Source of the DNA: Streptomyces ruber
Lineage (GTDB): Bacteria; Actinomycetota; Actinomycetes; Streptomycetales; Streptomycetaceae
Length of the DNA: 64,000 nucleotides
Reading direction: 5' to 3'
NCBI RefSeq assembly: GCF_014648075.1
Contig: NZ_BMQK01000001.1
Location: forward strand, 682,001 to 746,000
The notes beneath the pieces were generated by a model. It saw nothing but the letters and a program-made list of their open reading frames with translations, made no database searches and was not told the origin of the DNA. This document shows, piece after piece, positions 45,702 through 54,774 of the stretch. The translations under genes and the position numbers were made by a program. How positions within the stretch are numbered: the stretch's first letter is position 1; each line of letters opens with the position of its first letter.

Positions 45702-47650
45702 TCGTACAGCTCCTCTTCGGCGAGGTACTTGACCAGCTCCTCCTTCTCGAAGAGGGCGAGCAGGTCGGGGCGGATGGGTTCGGTGTCCTCACGGGTGAGG
45801 GCGATCTGGCCGCGCACCGGGTCGGTGGCCGCGAGCCCGTCCGTGGGGTCGGTGAGGGAGCAGAGCAGATTGACGCGGCGCCACGCGCGCTCCATCGTCG
45901 GGTGGTCCTCCCGGGTGTGGCCGCCGCGCGACTCGGTGCGCTCCAGTGCGGCGCGCGCCACGCATTCGCTGACCAGCAGCATGTTCCGCAGGTCCAGCGC
46001 GAGGTGCCAGCCCGGGTTGAACTGGCGGTGCCCCTCCACCCCGGCCCGGCGCGCCCGCACCCTGAGGTCCGCGAGCTTCTTCAGGGCCTCGCGCATCTCG
46101 CCCTCGCGGCGGATGATGCCGACCAGGTCGTTCATGGTCTGCTGGAGCTCCTGGTGCAGGGTGTACGGGTTCTCCGGCGGGCGTCCGGGCTCCGCGCCCG
46201 CGATGTGGCCCTCCGCGGAGAACGGGCGCAGGGCCTCCGCGGCCGCCGCGTCGATCTGGCCCGAGTCCACCGTGGGACGCTCGCCGAGCTCAGCCGCGTA
46301 CGCCGCCGCGTGCAGCCCGGCGCGCCGCCCGAAGACCAGCAGGTCGGAGAGCGAGTTGCCGCCCAGCCGGTTGGAGCCGTGCATGCCGCCCGCGACCTCA
46401 CCGGCCGCGAACAGGCCGGGCACCCCGCGCGCCGCCGCCGTGTCGGAGTCGACGGCGACGCCGCCCATCACGTAGTGGCAGGTCGGCCCGACCTCCATCG
46501 CCTCCGCCGTGATGTCGACGTCGGCGAGCTCCTTGAACTGGTGGTACATGGACGGCAGCCGGCGCTTGATCACCTCGGCGGGCATGCGCGTCGACACGTC
46601 CAGGAAGACCCCGCCGTGCGGGGAGCCGCGGCCCGCCTTCACCTCGGCGTTGATGGCGCGGGCGACCTCGTCGCGGGGGAGCAGCTCGGGCGGGCGCCGG
46701 TTGTTGTCCGGGTCGTCGTACCAGCGGTCGCCCTCGTCCTCCGACTCGGCGTACTTCTCCTTGAAGACGTCGGGGATGTAGTCGAACATGAACCGCTTGC
46801 CCTCGGAGTTGCGCAGCACCCCGCCGTCCCCGCGCACCGACTCGGTGACGAGGATGCCCTTCACCGACGGCGGCCAGACCATGCCCGTCGGGTGGAACTG
46901 CACGAACTCCATGTTCAGCAGCGGCGCCCCGGCGAGCAGCGCCAGCGCGTGCCCGTCGCCCGTGTACTCCCACGAGTTCGACGTCACCTTGAACGACTTG
47001 CCGATCCCGCCGGTGGCGACCACCACGGCCGGGGCCTCCAGCACGAAGAAACGGCCGCTCTCGCGCTCGTAGGCGAACACGCCCGACACCCGGCCGCCGT
47101 CCTTGAGGACCCGGGTGACCGTGCACTCCTGGAACACCTTCAGCCGGGACTCGTAGTCTCCGGTCTCCCGGTGGTCCTCCTGCTGGAGGGAGACGATCTT
47201 CTGCTGGAGGGTGCGGATCAGCTCCAGGCCGGTGCGGTCGCCGACGTGCGCGAGGCGCGGGTACTCGTGCCCGCCGAAGTTGCGCTGCGAGATCCGCCCG
47301 TCCTTCGTGCGGTCGAACAGGGCGCCCCACGTCTCCAGCTCCCACACCCGGTCGGGGGCCTCCTGGGCGTGCAGCTCGGCCATGCGCCACTGGTTGAGGA
47401 ACTTGCCGCCGCGCAGGGTGTCCCGGAAGTGGACCTGCCAGTCGTCGCCGCTGTTGACGTTGCCCATGGCGGCCGCGATGCCGCCCTCCGCCATCACCGT
47501 GTGAGCCTTGCCGAACAGCGACTTGCAGATCACGGCCGTACGGGCGCCGCGTTCGCGGGCCTCGACCGCGGCGCGCAGACCGGCACCGCCGGCCCCCACC
47601 ACGACGACGTCCCATTCCTGACGGTCGACCACGGACATCAGAAGGCCCAC
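45698..47650 (-). CDS. sdhA: Succinate dehydrogenase/fumarate reductase flavoprotein subunit
   Basis: The 650-residue subunit binds FAD covalently (VVVVGAGGAGLRAAVEARER; the His-containing AHTVMAEGGIAAAMGN region) and oxidises succinate. FVQFHPTGMVWPPSV, RGDGGVLRNSEGKRFM and SNRLGGNSLSDLLVFGRRAG match the active-site and FAD contacts. The GTG at 47650 is used; ATG 47638 is an alternative. Its length and the gene order suggest the actinobacterial Sdh type with a single five-helix cytochrome b. Confidence 0.95.
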   Translation of the reverse strand: MGLLMSVVDRQEWDVVVVGAGGAGLRAAVEARERGARTAVICKSLFGKAHTVMAEGGIAAAMGNVNSGDDWQVHFRDTLRGGKFLNQWRMAELHAQEAPDRVWELETWGALFDRTKDGRISQRNFGGHEYPRLAHVGDRTGLELIRTLQQKIVSLQQEDHRETGDYESRLKVFQECTVTRVLKDGGRVSGVFAYERESGRFFVLEAPAVVVATGGIGKSFKVTSNSWEYTGDGHALALLAGAPLLNMEFVQFHPTGMVWPPSVKGILVTESVRGDGGVLRNSEGKRFMFDYIPDVFKEKYAESEDEGDRWYDDPDNNRRPPELLPRDEVARAINAEVKAGRGSPHGGVFLDVSTRMPAEVIKRRLPSMYHQFKELADVDITAEAMEVGPTCHYVMGGVAVDSDTAAARGVPGLFAAGEVAGGMHGSNRLGGNSLSDLLVFGRRAGLHAAAYAAELGERPTVDSGQIDAAAAEALRPFSAEGHIAGAEPGRPPENPYTLHQELQQTMNDLVGIIRREGEMREALKKLADLRVRARRAGVEGHRQFNPGWHLALDLRNMLLVSECVARAALERTESRGGHTREDHPTMERAWRRVNLLCSLTDPTDGLAATDPVRGQIALTREDTEPIRPDLLALFEKEELVKYLAEEELYE

Positions 47651-47733
47651 TCATTTCTTTCGGTCGATTTCAGTTGAAGCGCGCTGATTCGGCTGAAGCG
47701 CTGATTCGGTCGCAGCGCGTCAGGAGAAACGCG

Positions 47734-48591
47734 TCAGAAGAAGCGCGGATCGGCGAAGACACCGGAGGCGACGAGATAGACGTAGAAGTCGGCGAGAGCG
47801 ACGCTCACCAGCGACGTCCACGCCAGCAGCATGTGCCGGGCGTTCAGCCGCCCGACGAACTGCCACATCCGGTAGCGCACGGGGTGCTTGGAGAAGTGCT
47901 TGAGCTTTCCGCCGACGATGTGCCGGCAGGAGTGGCAGGAAAGCGTGTACGCCCAGATCAGCACGATGTTCACGAGGAAGACCAGGGTGCCGAGGCCCAT
48001 GTGGCCCCAGGCGTAGGTCTCGTCGCGGAAGGCCAGCACGGTGTCGTAGGTCAGGATGCCGGCGACGAGGATCGCCGCGTAGAAGAAGTACCGGTGCAGG
48101 TTCTGCAGGATCAGCGGGAAGCGGGTCTCGCCGGTGTACTTCTTGTGCGGCTCGGCCACCGCGCAGGCCGGCGGGGACGCCCAGAAGCCCCGGTAGTAGG
48201 CCTTGCGGTAGTAGTAGCAGGTCAGGCGGAAGCCGAGCGGGAAGACCAGGATGATGAGGGCGGGGGAGAGGCCCCACCAGCCGCCCAGGACCTCCCAGTT
48301 GGGGCCCGCCCGCATGGGCGCGCAGTTCTCCGCCAGGCAGGGGGAGTAGAACGGCGAGACGTACGGGGCGGCGTAGTAGTACTCGTTCGCGAAGGCCCGC
48401 CAGGTCGAGTACACGACGAAGGCCAGCAGGCCCGCGGCGGTGGCGGCGGGCGCCAGCCACCAGCGGTCGGTGCGCAGATGGGGGGCGGCGATCGCGGCGC
48501 GCGAACCGGTGCGCACACCGCCGCGGTTCGCGGTGTGGTGGGTGTCGCCGCTCGTGTCGCTGTTCGTCTGAGGTTCCGTACCAGTGGCCAA
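47734..48591 (-). CDS. sdhC: Succinate dehydrogenase/fumarate reductase membrane (cytochrome b) subunit
   Basis: The 285-residue protein has an N-terminal Thr-rich tail and about five membrane helices (WLAPAATAAGLLAFVVY, ALIILVFPLGFRLTCYYYRK, FFYAAILVAGILTYDTVLAF, LGTLVFLVNIVLIWAYTLSC, AWTSLVSVALADFYVYLVAS) with conserved histidines (LQNLHRYFFY, SCHSCRHIVGG) for heme. It anchors the complex and reduces menaquinone. A TTG start at 48589-48591 is inferred because the frame has no ATG or GTG there and GGAG lies seven bases upstream. Confidence 0.8.
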   Translation of the reverse strand: MATGTEPQTNSDTSGDTHHTANRGGVRTGSRAAIAAPHLRTDRWWLAPAATAAGLLAFVVYSTWRAFANEYYYAAPYVSPFYSPCLAENCAPMRAGPNWEVLGGWWGLSPALIILVFPLGFRLTCYYYRKAYYRGFWASPPACAVAEPHKKYTGETRFPLILQNLHRYFFYAAILVAGILTYDTVLAFRDETYAWGHMGLGTLVFLVNIVLIWAYTLSCHSCRHIVGGKLKHFSKHPVRYRMWQFVGRLNARHMLLAWTSLVSVALADFYVYLVASGVFADPRFF

Positions 48592-48638
48592 CTCATGACT
48601 CCGGTCGGGGGCGGGCGGGGGTGCGAGGGGCGTGGGGC

Positions 48639-48926
48639 TCAGGGTGCGCGGCGGTCGCGGCCGCCGAGGCCCTCGTCGTCGGAGTCCGTCCACAGGGAGC
48701 TGTCGTACGGCGTGTCGGGGACGGGGACGAGTTCGGGACGCAGCGGTGGGGACAGCGTGGGAGCGGCCTCGCGCAGCAGGGCGAGGCTCTCGCGCAGATG
48801 ATCGGCGTCGGTGCGCACGCGGCGCATCTCCAGTCCACCGCCGAACTGCTGTTCCAGGCGGCGGACCGTCCGGAACAGATCGTCCAGGCAGCGCTGGACC
48901 GACGTCAGGTCGTCGTGAACGGACAT
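48639..48926 (-). CDS. Small conserved protein upstream of the sdh operon
   Basis: The 95-residue acidic protein (LTSVQRCLDDLFRTVRRLEQ, then FGGGLEMRRVRTDADHLRES) is helical with no membrane segment or motif. It lies 47 bp upstream of the sdhC start on the same strand and is probably co-transcribed. Function unknown. Confidence 0.7.
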   Translation of the reverse strand: MSVHDDLTSVQRCLDDLFRTVRRLEQQFGGGLEMRRVRTDADHLRESLALLREAAPTLSPPLRPELVPVPDTPYDSSLWTDSDDEGLGGRDRRAP

Positions 48927-49310
48927 GGCTGGTCCTCACTTCCGCGGGCGCGGGGTCCCAAGGCGGCACCGTTCATGCGCCTGCGAGTGTCGCGCGTCAC
49001 ACGACTCCCTGTGAAGGCGTGTGCACGGATTGGTGGCTCACGGGCCGCCGAATGCGCCGGTACGGCTGAATCCGACAGGCGGGCGGGGCGGGGCGCGGGC
49101 GCGAGGGCCGGGGGCGGGCACCGGCGCGTTGCGCCGCACGGGTGGTGTCGGGGCGGCCGCCCGCCGTGCCTCCCACGACGGAAGAATTCTTTCCCCTTCA
49201 GTGGGCCCCGTCCGTGTCGGTCCGCCGTCGGTCTGATCAGCAGATGATCGGACACTGCGCGGGACCGGTGGCGCGGCGGAGCGATGGCCCGGAGGAACGA
49301 GGAGCTGCGG
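48927..49310. other. Divergent intergenic region, sdh side and SBP side
   Basis: A 384-bp region with no supported gene. It must contain promoters for the leftward sdh unit and the rightward lipoprotein gene. Confidence 0.4.
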
Positions 49311-51569
49311 ATGTCCCACGACCACCGTGTCGGGTCGCGCGCGGTGACGCGCTCGGCGGCGTTCCTCGCCGCCGGGCTGCTCACCGTGCCCCTGCTGACC
49401 GCGTGCGGGGAGAAGGACGCGGCCGGCCGGCCCCTCGCCGGGCAGGACACCGCCCCCGCGTCCCGGGGCCGGATCGCCGACGGAGGCACCCTGCGGTGGG
49501 CCGTCGACGCGGTGCCGGAGACGTTCAACACCTTCCAGGCGGACACCGACGCCACCACGTCCCGGGTCGCCCAGGCCGTCCTGCCGTCCCTGTACCGGCT
49601 GGACGCGAACGGGCGGCCGGAGCGGAACGCGGACTACCTGGAGTCCGCGAAGGTCGTCGACCGCGAGCCCAAGCAGGTGGTGGTCTACAGGCTCCACCAG
49701 CAGGCGGTCTGGAGCGACGGCCGGGAGATCGGCGCCGCCGACTTCGCCGCCCAGTGGCGCGCCCTGTCCGGCAGGGACTCCGCGTACTGGACGGCCCGCA
49801 ACGCCGGGTACGACCGGATCCAGAAGGTCGAACGCGGCGCCAGCGACCTGGAGGTGCGGGTCACCTTCGGCAGGCCGTACGCCGACTGGAAGTCGCTGTT
49901 CTCACCGCTGTACCCGAAGCAGGTGACCGGGACGCCGGACTCCTTCAACGACGGGGCGCGGCGGAAGCTGAAGGTCACCGCCGGGCCCTTCGCGCTCCAG
50001 GGCGTGGACCGCGAGAGCGGTGAGGTCACCCTCGTCCGCAGCCCGCGCTGGTGGGGCCGGACCGCCAAGCTGCAACGGCTCGTGCTGCGCGCCGTGCCCC
50101 GGGACGAGCGGCTGAAGGCGCTGCTCAAGCGCGAGGTCGACCTGGCGGAGGTGGACCCGGACCAGGCCCGGCGGATCTCCCTGGCCGGCCGGAGCGGCGG
50201 TCAGGCACTGACCCGGGGTCCCGGGGCGGGCCTGACCCCGGCCGCGGCGCTGCGCTCCTGGGCCGTCGCGCACGGGTCCGACGAGGCGGCCGCCGACGAG
50301 GAGACGGACGCCCGCCACCGGCTGCGGGCGGCCCGCGCCCGGTACGCCGCGCAGCAGTCCGCCCTGCGCGGCTACACGGTCCGCAAGTCACTGGAGCCCG
50401 CCTCCACCCAGCTCGCGCTCAACGGCTCAGAGGGCCCTCTCGCCGACGAGCGGGTGCGCCGCGCCGTGGCCCGCGCGCTGCACCGGGAGGAGCTGGCGGG
50501 CCTGGTGCTGACGCCGCTCGGGCTGCCCGCCGAGCCCGTCGGCAGCCACCTCGCCCTCTCCGGCCAGGCGGCGTACGCCGACGGCAGCGGCGCGCTCGGC
50601 GACGAGGACACCGAGGAGGCCGAGGCGCTGCTCGCGGACGCCGGGTGGGTGCGGGGCGGCGCGGTGAAGGCGGGGAAGACGGGGAAGACGGGGAAGACGG
50701 GGGCCGGGGGCGCCCGAAAGGCGCGCCCCGGACGGACCGCCGACGACGCGGAGGGCCCCGAGGACTCCGAGGACTCCGAGGGTTCCGAGGACGACGACGG
50801 GACGTACATCGTCGGCGAGGACGACAAGCCGGGCGTCGGGGAGGCCGGTGCACCGCGGACGGGCCGGCGGCCGGACGACGACGTGGCGCGGCGCCTCGTC
50901 CGCAACGACCGGCAGTCGGCGCGGGAGCGGGCGCAGCAGGGCGGTGCCCCGGGCGCGTACGCCCCGAAGGGCACGGCGGCGCCGGCGGGCGCCCCGGACG
51001 GTCCGGTCGTCAAGGACGGCAAGGAGCTCGTCCTGCGGTTCGTGCTGCCGTCCGGACCCGGCTCCGGGACCCTGCGGGTGGTCGGCGAGAGGATCTCGCG
51101 CATGCTGGCCCGGGTCGGCATCCGTACCCGGACCACCAAGGTGCCGGACGACAGCTACTTCACGGACCACGTCGCGAACGGCCAGTACGACCTGGCGCTG
51201 TACTCCTGGCCCGCCACCGCGTACCCGGCCACCGACGCCCGCCCCGTCTACGCCAAGCCGGTGCCGGCGGCCGACGGTTCCCTGAGCATCGAGCAGAACT
51301 TCACCCGGCTCGGCACCGACCAGGTCGACCAGCTCTTCGACCAGGCCGCCGCGACGCTCGACGAGGACGAGGCGGTCTCCCTGATCCGCAAGGCCGACGC
51401 CCGCATCTGGGCCATGGCCGGCTCGATCCCCCTGTACCAGCGCCCACAGCTCATGGCGGCCCGCACCGACCTCGCCAACGCGGGCGCCTTCGGGCTCCGC
51501 ACACCGGTCTACGAGGACATGGGCTTCCTGAAGAAGCCCCCGGCCCCGGCCCCTCCACGCCGACCGTGA
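49311..51569 (+). CDS. Peptide-type ABC transporter substrate-binding lipoprotein with a disordered insert
   Basis: The 752-residue lipoprotein has signal and lipobox (AAGLLTVPLLTACGEK) and an SBP family 5 fold (LRWAVDAVPETFNTFQADTD, then WSDGREIGAADFAAQWRALS). Residues about 454-567 form an insertion not normal for the family: GKT repeats, then Glu/Asp/Ser-rich and Gly/Ala-rich stretches. The solute-binding C-lobe resumes at LVLRFVLPSGPGSGTLRVVG. No permease or ATPase is adjacent, so it may serve another transporter or sense a ligand. ATG 49311 follows AACGAGGAGCTGCGG. Confidence 0.8.
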   Translation: MSHDHRVGSRAVTRSAAFLAAGLLTVPLLTACGEKDAAGRPLAGQDTAPASRGRIADGGTLRWAVDAVPETFNTFQADTDATTSRVAQAVLPSLYRLDANGRPERNADYLESAKVVDREPKQVVVYRLHQQAVWSDGREIGAADFAAQWRALSGRDSAYWTARNAGYDRIQKVERGASDLEVRVTFGRPYADWKSLFSPLYPKQVTGTPDSFNDGARRKLKVTAGPFALQGVDRESGEVTLVRSPRWWGRTAKLQRLVLRAVPRDERLKALLKREVDLAEVDPDQARRISLAGRSGGQALTRGPGAGLTPAAALRSWAVAHGSDEAAADEETDARHRLRAARARYAAQQSALRGYTVRKSLEPASTQLALNGSEGPLADERVRRAVARALHREELAGLVLTPLGLPAEPVGSHLALSGQAAYADGSGALGDEDTEEAEALLADAGWVRGGAVKAGKTGKTGKTGAGGARKARPGRTADDAEGPEDSEDSEGSEDDDGTYIVGEDDKPGVGEAGAPRTGRRPDDDVARRLVRNDRQSARERAQQGGAPGAYAPKGTAAPAGAPDGPVVKDGKELVLRFVLPSGPGSGTLRVVGERISRMLARVGIRTRTTKVPDDSYFTDHVANGQYDLALYSWPATAYPATDARPVYAKPVPAADGSLSIEQNFTRLGTDQVDQLFDQAAATLDEDEAVSLIRKADARIWAMAGSIPLYQRPQLMAARTDLANAGAFGLRTPVYEDMGFLKKPPAPAPPRRP

Positions 51570-52142
51570 CCGGACGGCTCCGGCCCCGCGGCCCGGCTCC
51601 GGCCCCGCGGCCCGGCTCCGGCCCCGCGGCCCGAAGTCCGCGCCCCGCAGACCCAGGCCGCGAGAACCTCCTGGTTCCGTGGCCCGGTACGTCCCCGCCC
51701 GGCGTACGGCCCCGCCGCCGGGGCGGTACGCCGGGCGCCACCCCCGCGGCCCCGGTGCCGCGCCGTCGCGCAGCGGCTCGCGGACCGTGGCCGTACGGAC
51801 TCCCCGGCCCCGGCCCGACGCGCGGGCTCGCCGACGGCCGGTCCAGCTGACCTGCGGCCCTGCGACGCCATGCCGACCGCTCACCACCGCGCGGCCCGGC
51901 TCCGCCCGGTGGGACCCGCGGACCGAGCCGGGGCCGCAGGCACGGACCCGGCCCCCGGCGCCGTGCCGCAGCCCCGTGACACCCGGTGACCGTGAGGTCC
52001 GCCACCGTACGACCGCCCCGCGAGCCCCCGCCCCGGTGGCCACGTACCATGGGGTGAGGCCGTGGCGTGTCCAGCCCGGCAGGGCCCGCGGGACGCAGAC
52101 GTCCGCGAGGCATACCTCACACTCCGGGAGATACGCCGCACC
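51570..52142. other. 570-bp GC-rich stretch before typA
   Basis: No supported gene. It starts with three tandem 19-bp repeats (51576-51632) and ends with the typA upstream region. Confidence 0.45.
51576..51632. repeat. Three perfect tandem copies of a 19-bp unit
   Basis: GGCTCCGGCCCCGCGGCCC occurs three times in a row immediately after the lipoprotein gene. Each unit is partly self-complementary (GGCCCCGCGGCCC), so it may also end transcription. Confidence 0.85.
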
Positions 52143-54059
52143 ATGGCTGTGACCTCAACGCGTCACGACATCCGCAATGTCGCCATCGTCGCCCACGTCG
52201 ACCACGGCAAGACCACGATCGTCGACGGCATGCTCAAGCAGGCCGGTGCCTTCGCCGCGCACCAGCTCGACTCGGTCGACGACCGCATGATGGACTCGAA
52301 CGACCTGGAGCGTGAGAAGGGCATCACGATCCTCGCCAAGAACACCGCGGTGAAGTACCACCCGAAGGACGGCGGGGAGCCCATCACGATCAACATCATC
52401 GACACCCCCGGCCACGCCGACTTCGGTGGCGAGGTCGAGCGCGGTCTGTCGATGGTCGACGGCGTCGTGCTGCTGGTCGACGCCTCCGAGGGCCCGCTGC
52501 CGCAGACCCGCTTCGTGCTGCGCAAGGCGCTGCAGCAGCGCCTGCCCGTCATCCTGTGCATCAACAAGACGGACCGCCCGGACTCCCGGATCGACGAGGT
52601 CGTCAACGAGACGTACGACCTCTTCCTCGACCTGGACGCCGACGAGGACCAGATCGAGTTCCCGATCGTCTACGCCTGCGGCCGTGACGGCGTCGCGTCC
52701 CTCACCAAGCCGGCGGACGGCACCGTCCCCGCCGACTCCGACAGCCTGGAGCCGTTCTTCTCCACGATCCTGGAGCACATCCCGGCTCCGACGTACGAGG
52801 AGGACGCCCCGCTCCAGGCCCACGTCACCAACCTGGACGCCGACAACTTCCTCGGCCGCATCGCGCTGCTCCGCGTGCAGCAGGGCGAGCTGAAGAAGGG
52901 CCAGACGGTCGCGTGGATGAAGCGCGACGGGTCCGTCACCAACGTCCGCATCAGCGAGCTGCTGATGACCGAGGCGCTGACCCGCAAGCCCGCCGAGAAG
53001 GCCGGCCCGGGTGACATCTGCGCCGTCGCCGGCATCCCCGACATCATGATCGGTGAGACCCTGGCCGACCCGGAGAACCCGGTCGCGCTGCCGCTGATCA
53101 CGGTCGACGAGCCCGCGATCTCCATGGTCATCGGCACCAACACCTCCCCGCTGGTCGGCCGCGGCGGCACCGGCAAGGGCGCCGACGCCAAGGCGGCCGT
53201 CAAGGACCGCAAGGTCACCGCCCGTCAGGTCAAGGACCGCCTCGACCGCGAGCTCATCGGCAACGTCTCGCTGCGTGTGCTGGACACCGAGCGCCCCGAC
53301 GCCTGGGAGGTCCAGGGCCGCGGTGAGCTCGCGCTCGCCATCCTGGTCGAGCAGATGCGCCGCGAGGGCTTCGAGCTGACCATCGGCAAGCCGCAGGTGG
53401 TCACCCGGGAGATCGACGGCAAGCTGCACGAGCCGGTCGAGCGCATGACGATCGACGTGCCCGAGGAGCACATGGGCGCCGTCACGCAGCTCATGGGCGT
53501 CCGCAAGGGCCGGATGGACAACATGTCCAACCACGGCTCCGGCTGGGTCCGCATGGAGTTCGTGGTGCCGTCCCGCGGCCTCATCGGCTTCCGTACGGAG
53601 TTCCTGACCAGCACGCGCGGCACGGGCATCGCCCACTCCATCCACGAGGGCCACGAGCCCTGGTTCGGCACGCTCCAGACCCGTAACAACGGCTCCCTGG
53701 TGGCCGACCGCTCCGGTTCCGTCACCGCTTTCGCGATGACCAACCTCCAGGAGCGCGGCGTGCTGTTCGTCGAGCCGGGCACCGAGGTGTACGAGGGCAT
53801 GATCGTCGGCGAGAACTCCCGCTCCGACGACATGGACGTCAACATCACCAAGGAGAAGAAGCTGACGAACATGCGGTCCTCCACCGCTGACGTCACCGAG
53901 TCCATCGTGCCGCCCCGCAAGCTGTCGCTGGAGCAGTCCCTGGAGTTCTGCCGCGACGACGAGTGCGTCGAGGTGACCCCGGAGGCCGTGCGCATCCGCA
54001 AGGTCAACCTGGACGCCCGCGAGCGCGCCCGCGCCGCGAGCCGCGCCAAGCACGGCTGA
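52143..54059 (+). CDS. typA: Ribosome-associated GTPase TypA/BipA
   Basis: The 638-residue translational GTPase opens with IRNVAIVAHVDHGKTTIVDG (P-loop), RMMDSNDLEREKGITILAKN (switch I) and IDTPGHADFGGEV (G3). NKTD appears in CINKTDRPDSR (G4). The C-terminal TypA-specific part includes LHEPVERMTIDVPEEHMGAV and GLIGFRTEFLTSTRGTG. It aids ribosome assembly and stress growth. ATG 52143 is chosen because homology starts a few codons later. In Streptomyces it neighbours peptide transporter genes, as here. Confidence 0.95.
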   Translation: MAVTSTRHDIRNVAIVAHVDHGKTTIVDGMLKQAGAFAAHQLDSVDDRMMDSNDLEREKGITILAKNTAVKYHPKDGGEPITINIIDTPGHADFGGEVERGLSMVDGVVLLVDASEGPLPQTRFVLRKALQQRLPVILCINKTDRPDSRIDEVVNETYDLFLDLDADEDQIEFPIVYACGRDGVASLTKPADGTVPADSDSLEPFFSTILEHIPAPTYEEDAPLQAHVTNLDADNFLGRIALLRVQQGELKKGQTVAWMKRDGSVTNVRISELLMTEALTRKPAEKAGPGDICAVAGIPDIMIGETLADPENPVALPLITVDEPAISMVIGTNTSPLVGRGGTGKGADAKAAVKDRKVTARQVKDRLDRELIGNVSLRVLDTERPDAWEVQGRGELALAILVEQMRREGFELTIGKPQVVTREIDGKLHEPVERMTIDVPEEHMGAVTQLMGVRKGRMDNMSNHGSGWVRMEFVVPSRGLIGFRTEFLTSTRGTGIAHSIHEGHEPWFGTLQTRNNGSLVADRSGSVTAFAMTNLQERGVLFVEPGTEVYEGMIVGENSRSDDMDVNITKEKKLTNMRSSTADVTESIVPPRKLSLEQSLEFCRDDECVEVTPEAVRIRKVNLDARERARAASRAKHG

Positions 54060-54076
54060 CACAGCGCCTGCCGACG

Positions 54077-54124
54077 GGAACGGCACCGGGCACGCCGCCA
54101 CAGCGGCGTGCCCGGTGCCGTTCC
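54077..54124 (+). terminator. typA terminator
   Basis: A perfect 22-bp stem (54077-54098 with 54103-54124) closes a CACA loop, 17 bp past the typA stop. GGAACGGCACCGGGCACGCC is the left arm start. Confidence 0.85.
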
Positions 54125-54774
54125 TGCCTCGGGCCGCGGAACGGGGCACAGGGCGAGAAGAAGGCCGAAAGGGTGAGGGTAGGGAAAACCCTTCACTTGG
54201 CGGGGGCGGGACGCCGGGGGTGTCCGCCCGCACTAGCCTGCTGCGGACACGGCGCGCCCTACGGGCCGTGCGGCCCGCTCCGTACGTCCCGTGCATCCGC
54301 CGTGCCGACGCGGGCGCCGGGGCGCCCTGCCGTCGCCGGGACGGCCCCGCCGTCGCGGTCATCCGCTCGGGGTCCGGCCCGGGTGAGCGGCCGAAGCCGG
54401 TCGAAACGCACTCTGCACGTCGACCATGGTTCTCACAAACCTATTTTGCTCGCCATGTGTCCGCTATTCGGACAACTACCCCCGATAGATGTGTAACAAG
54501 TCCGTTTCGCAGGGATCTTTCACCGAACTGTTTGTCCGGATTTTGAGCAATGTAGGTGGCGGCTGTGATCGAACCGAGACCTCAGAAATGTGGTTCGGCC
54601 AAGGTGCATGGCAGATAGTTAGGCGCGTAGAGCTCGGGTCAATGGGTCACGCGCAGTGGGAAGCGCCGACTCACGAGCACACTCGGGGCACGGAAAACGA
54701 ACGCCGTCAGATGTGTCGGTGAACACTCCGGCTGCCCCTCTTGCAGTGATCAGTGGACTCATGAGGAGGAACCC
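54125..54774. other. 650-bp AT-richer control region before the peptide ABC operon
   Basis: No gene. The second half is clearly AT-richer than the flanks, unusual for this genome, and carries the palindrome at 54458-54474. It presumably holds the operon promoter. Confidence 0.5.
54458..54474. promoter_or_regulatory. Palindrome upstream of the peptide ABC operon
   Basis: TGTCCG-CTATT-CGGACA is a perfect 6-bp inverted repeat with a 5-bp spacer in an AT-rich tract, a likely regulator-binding site. No regulator is assigned. Confidence 0.45.
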
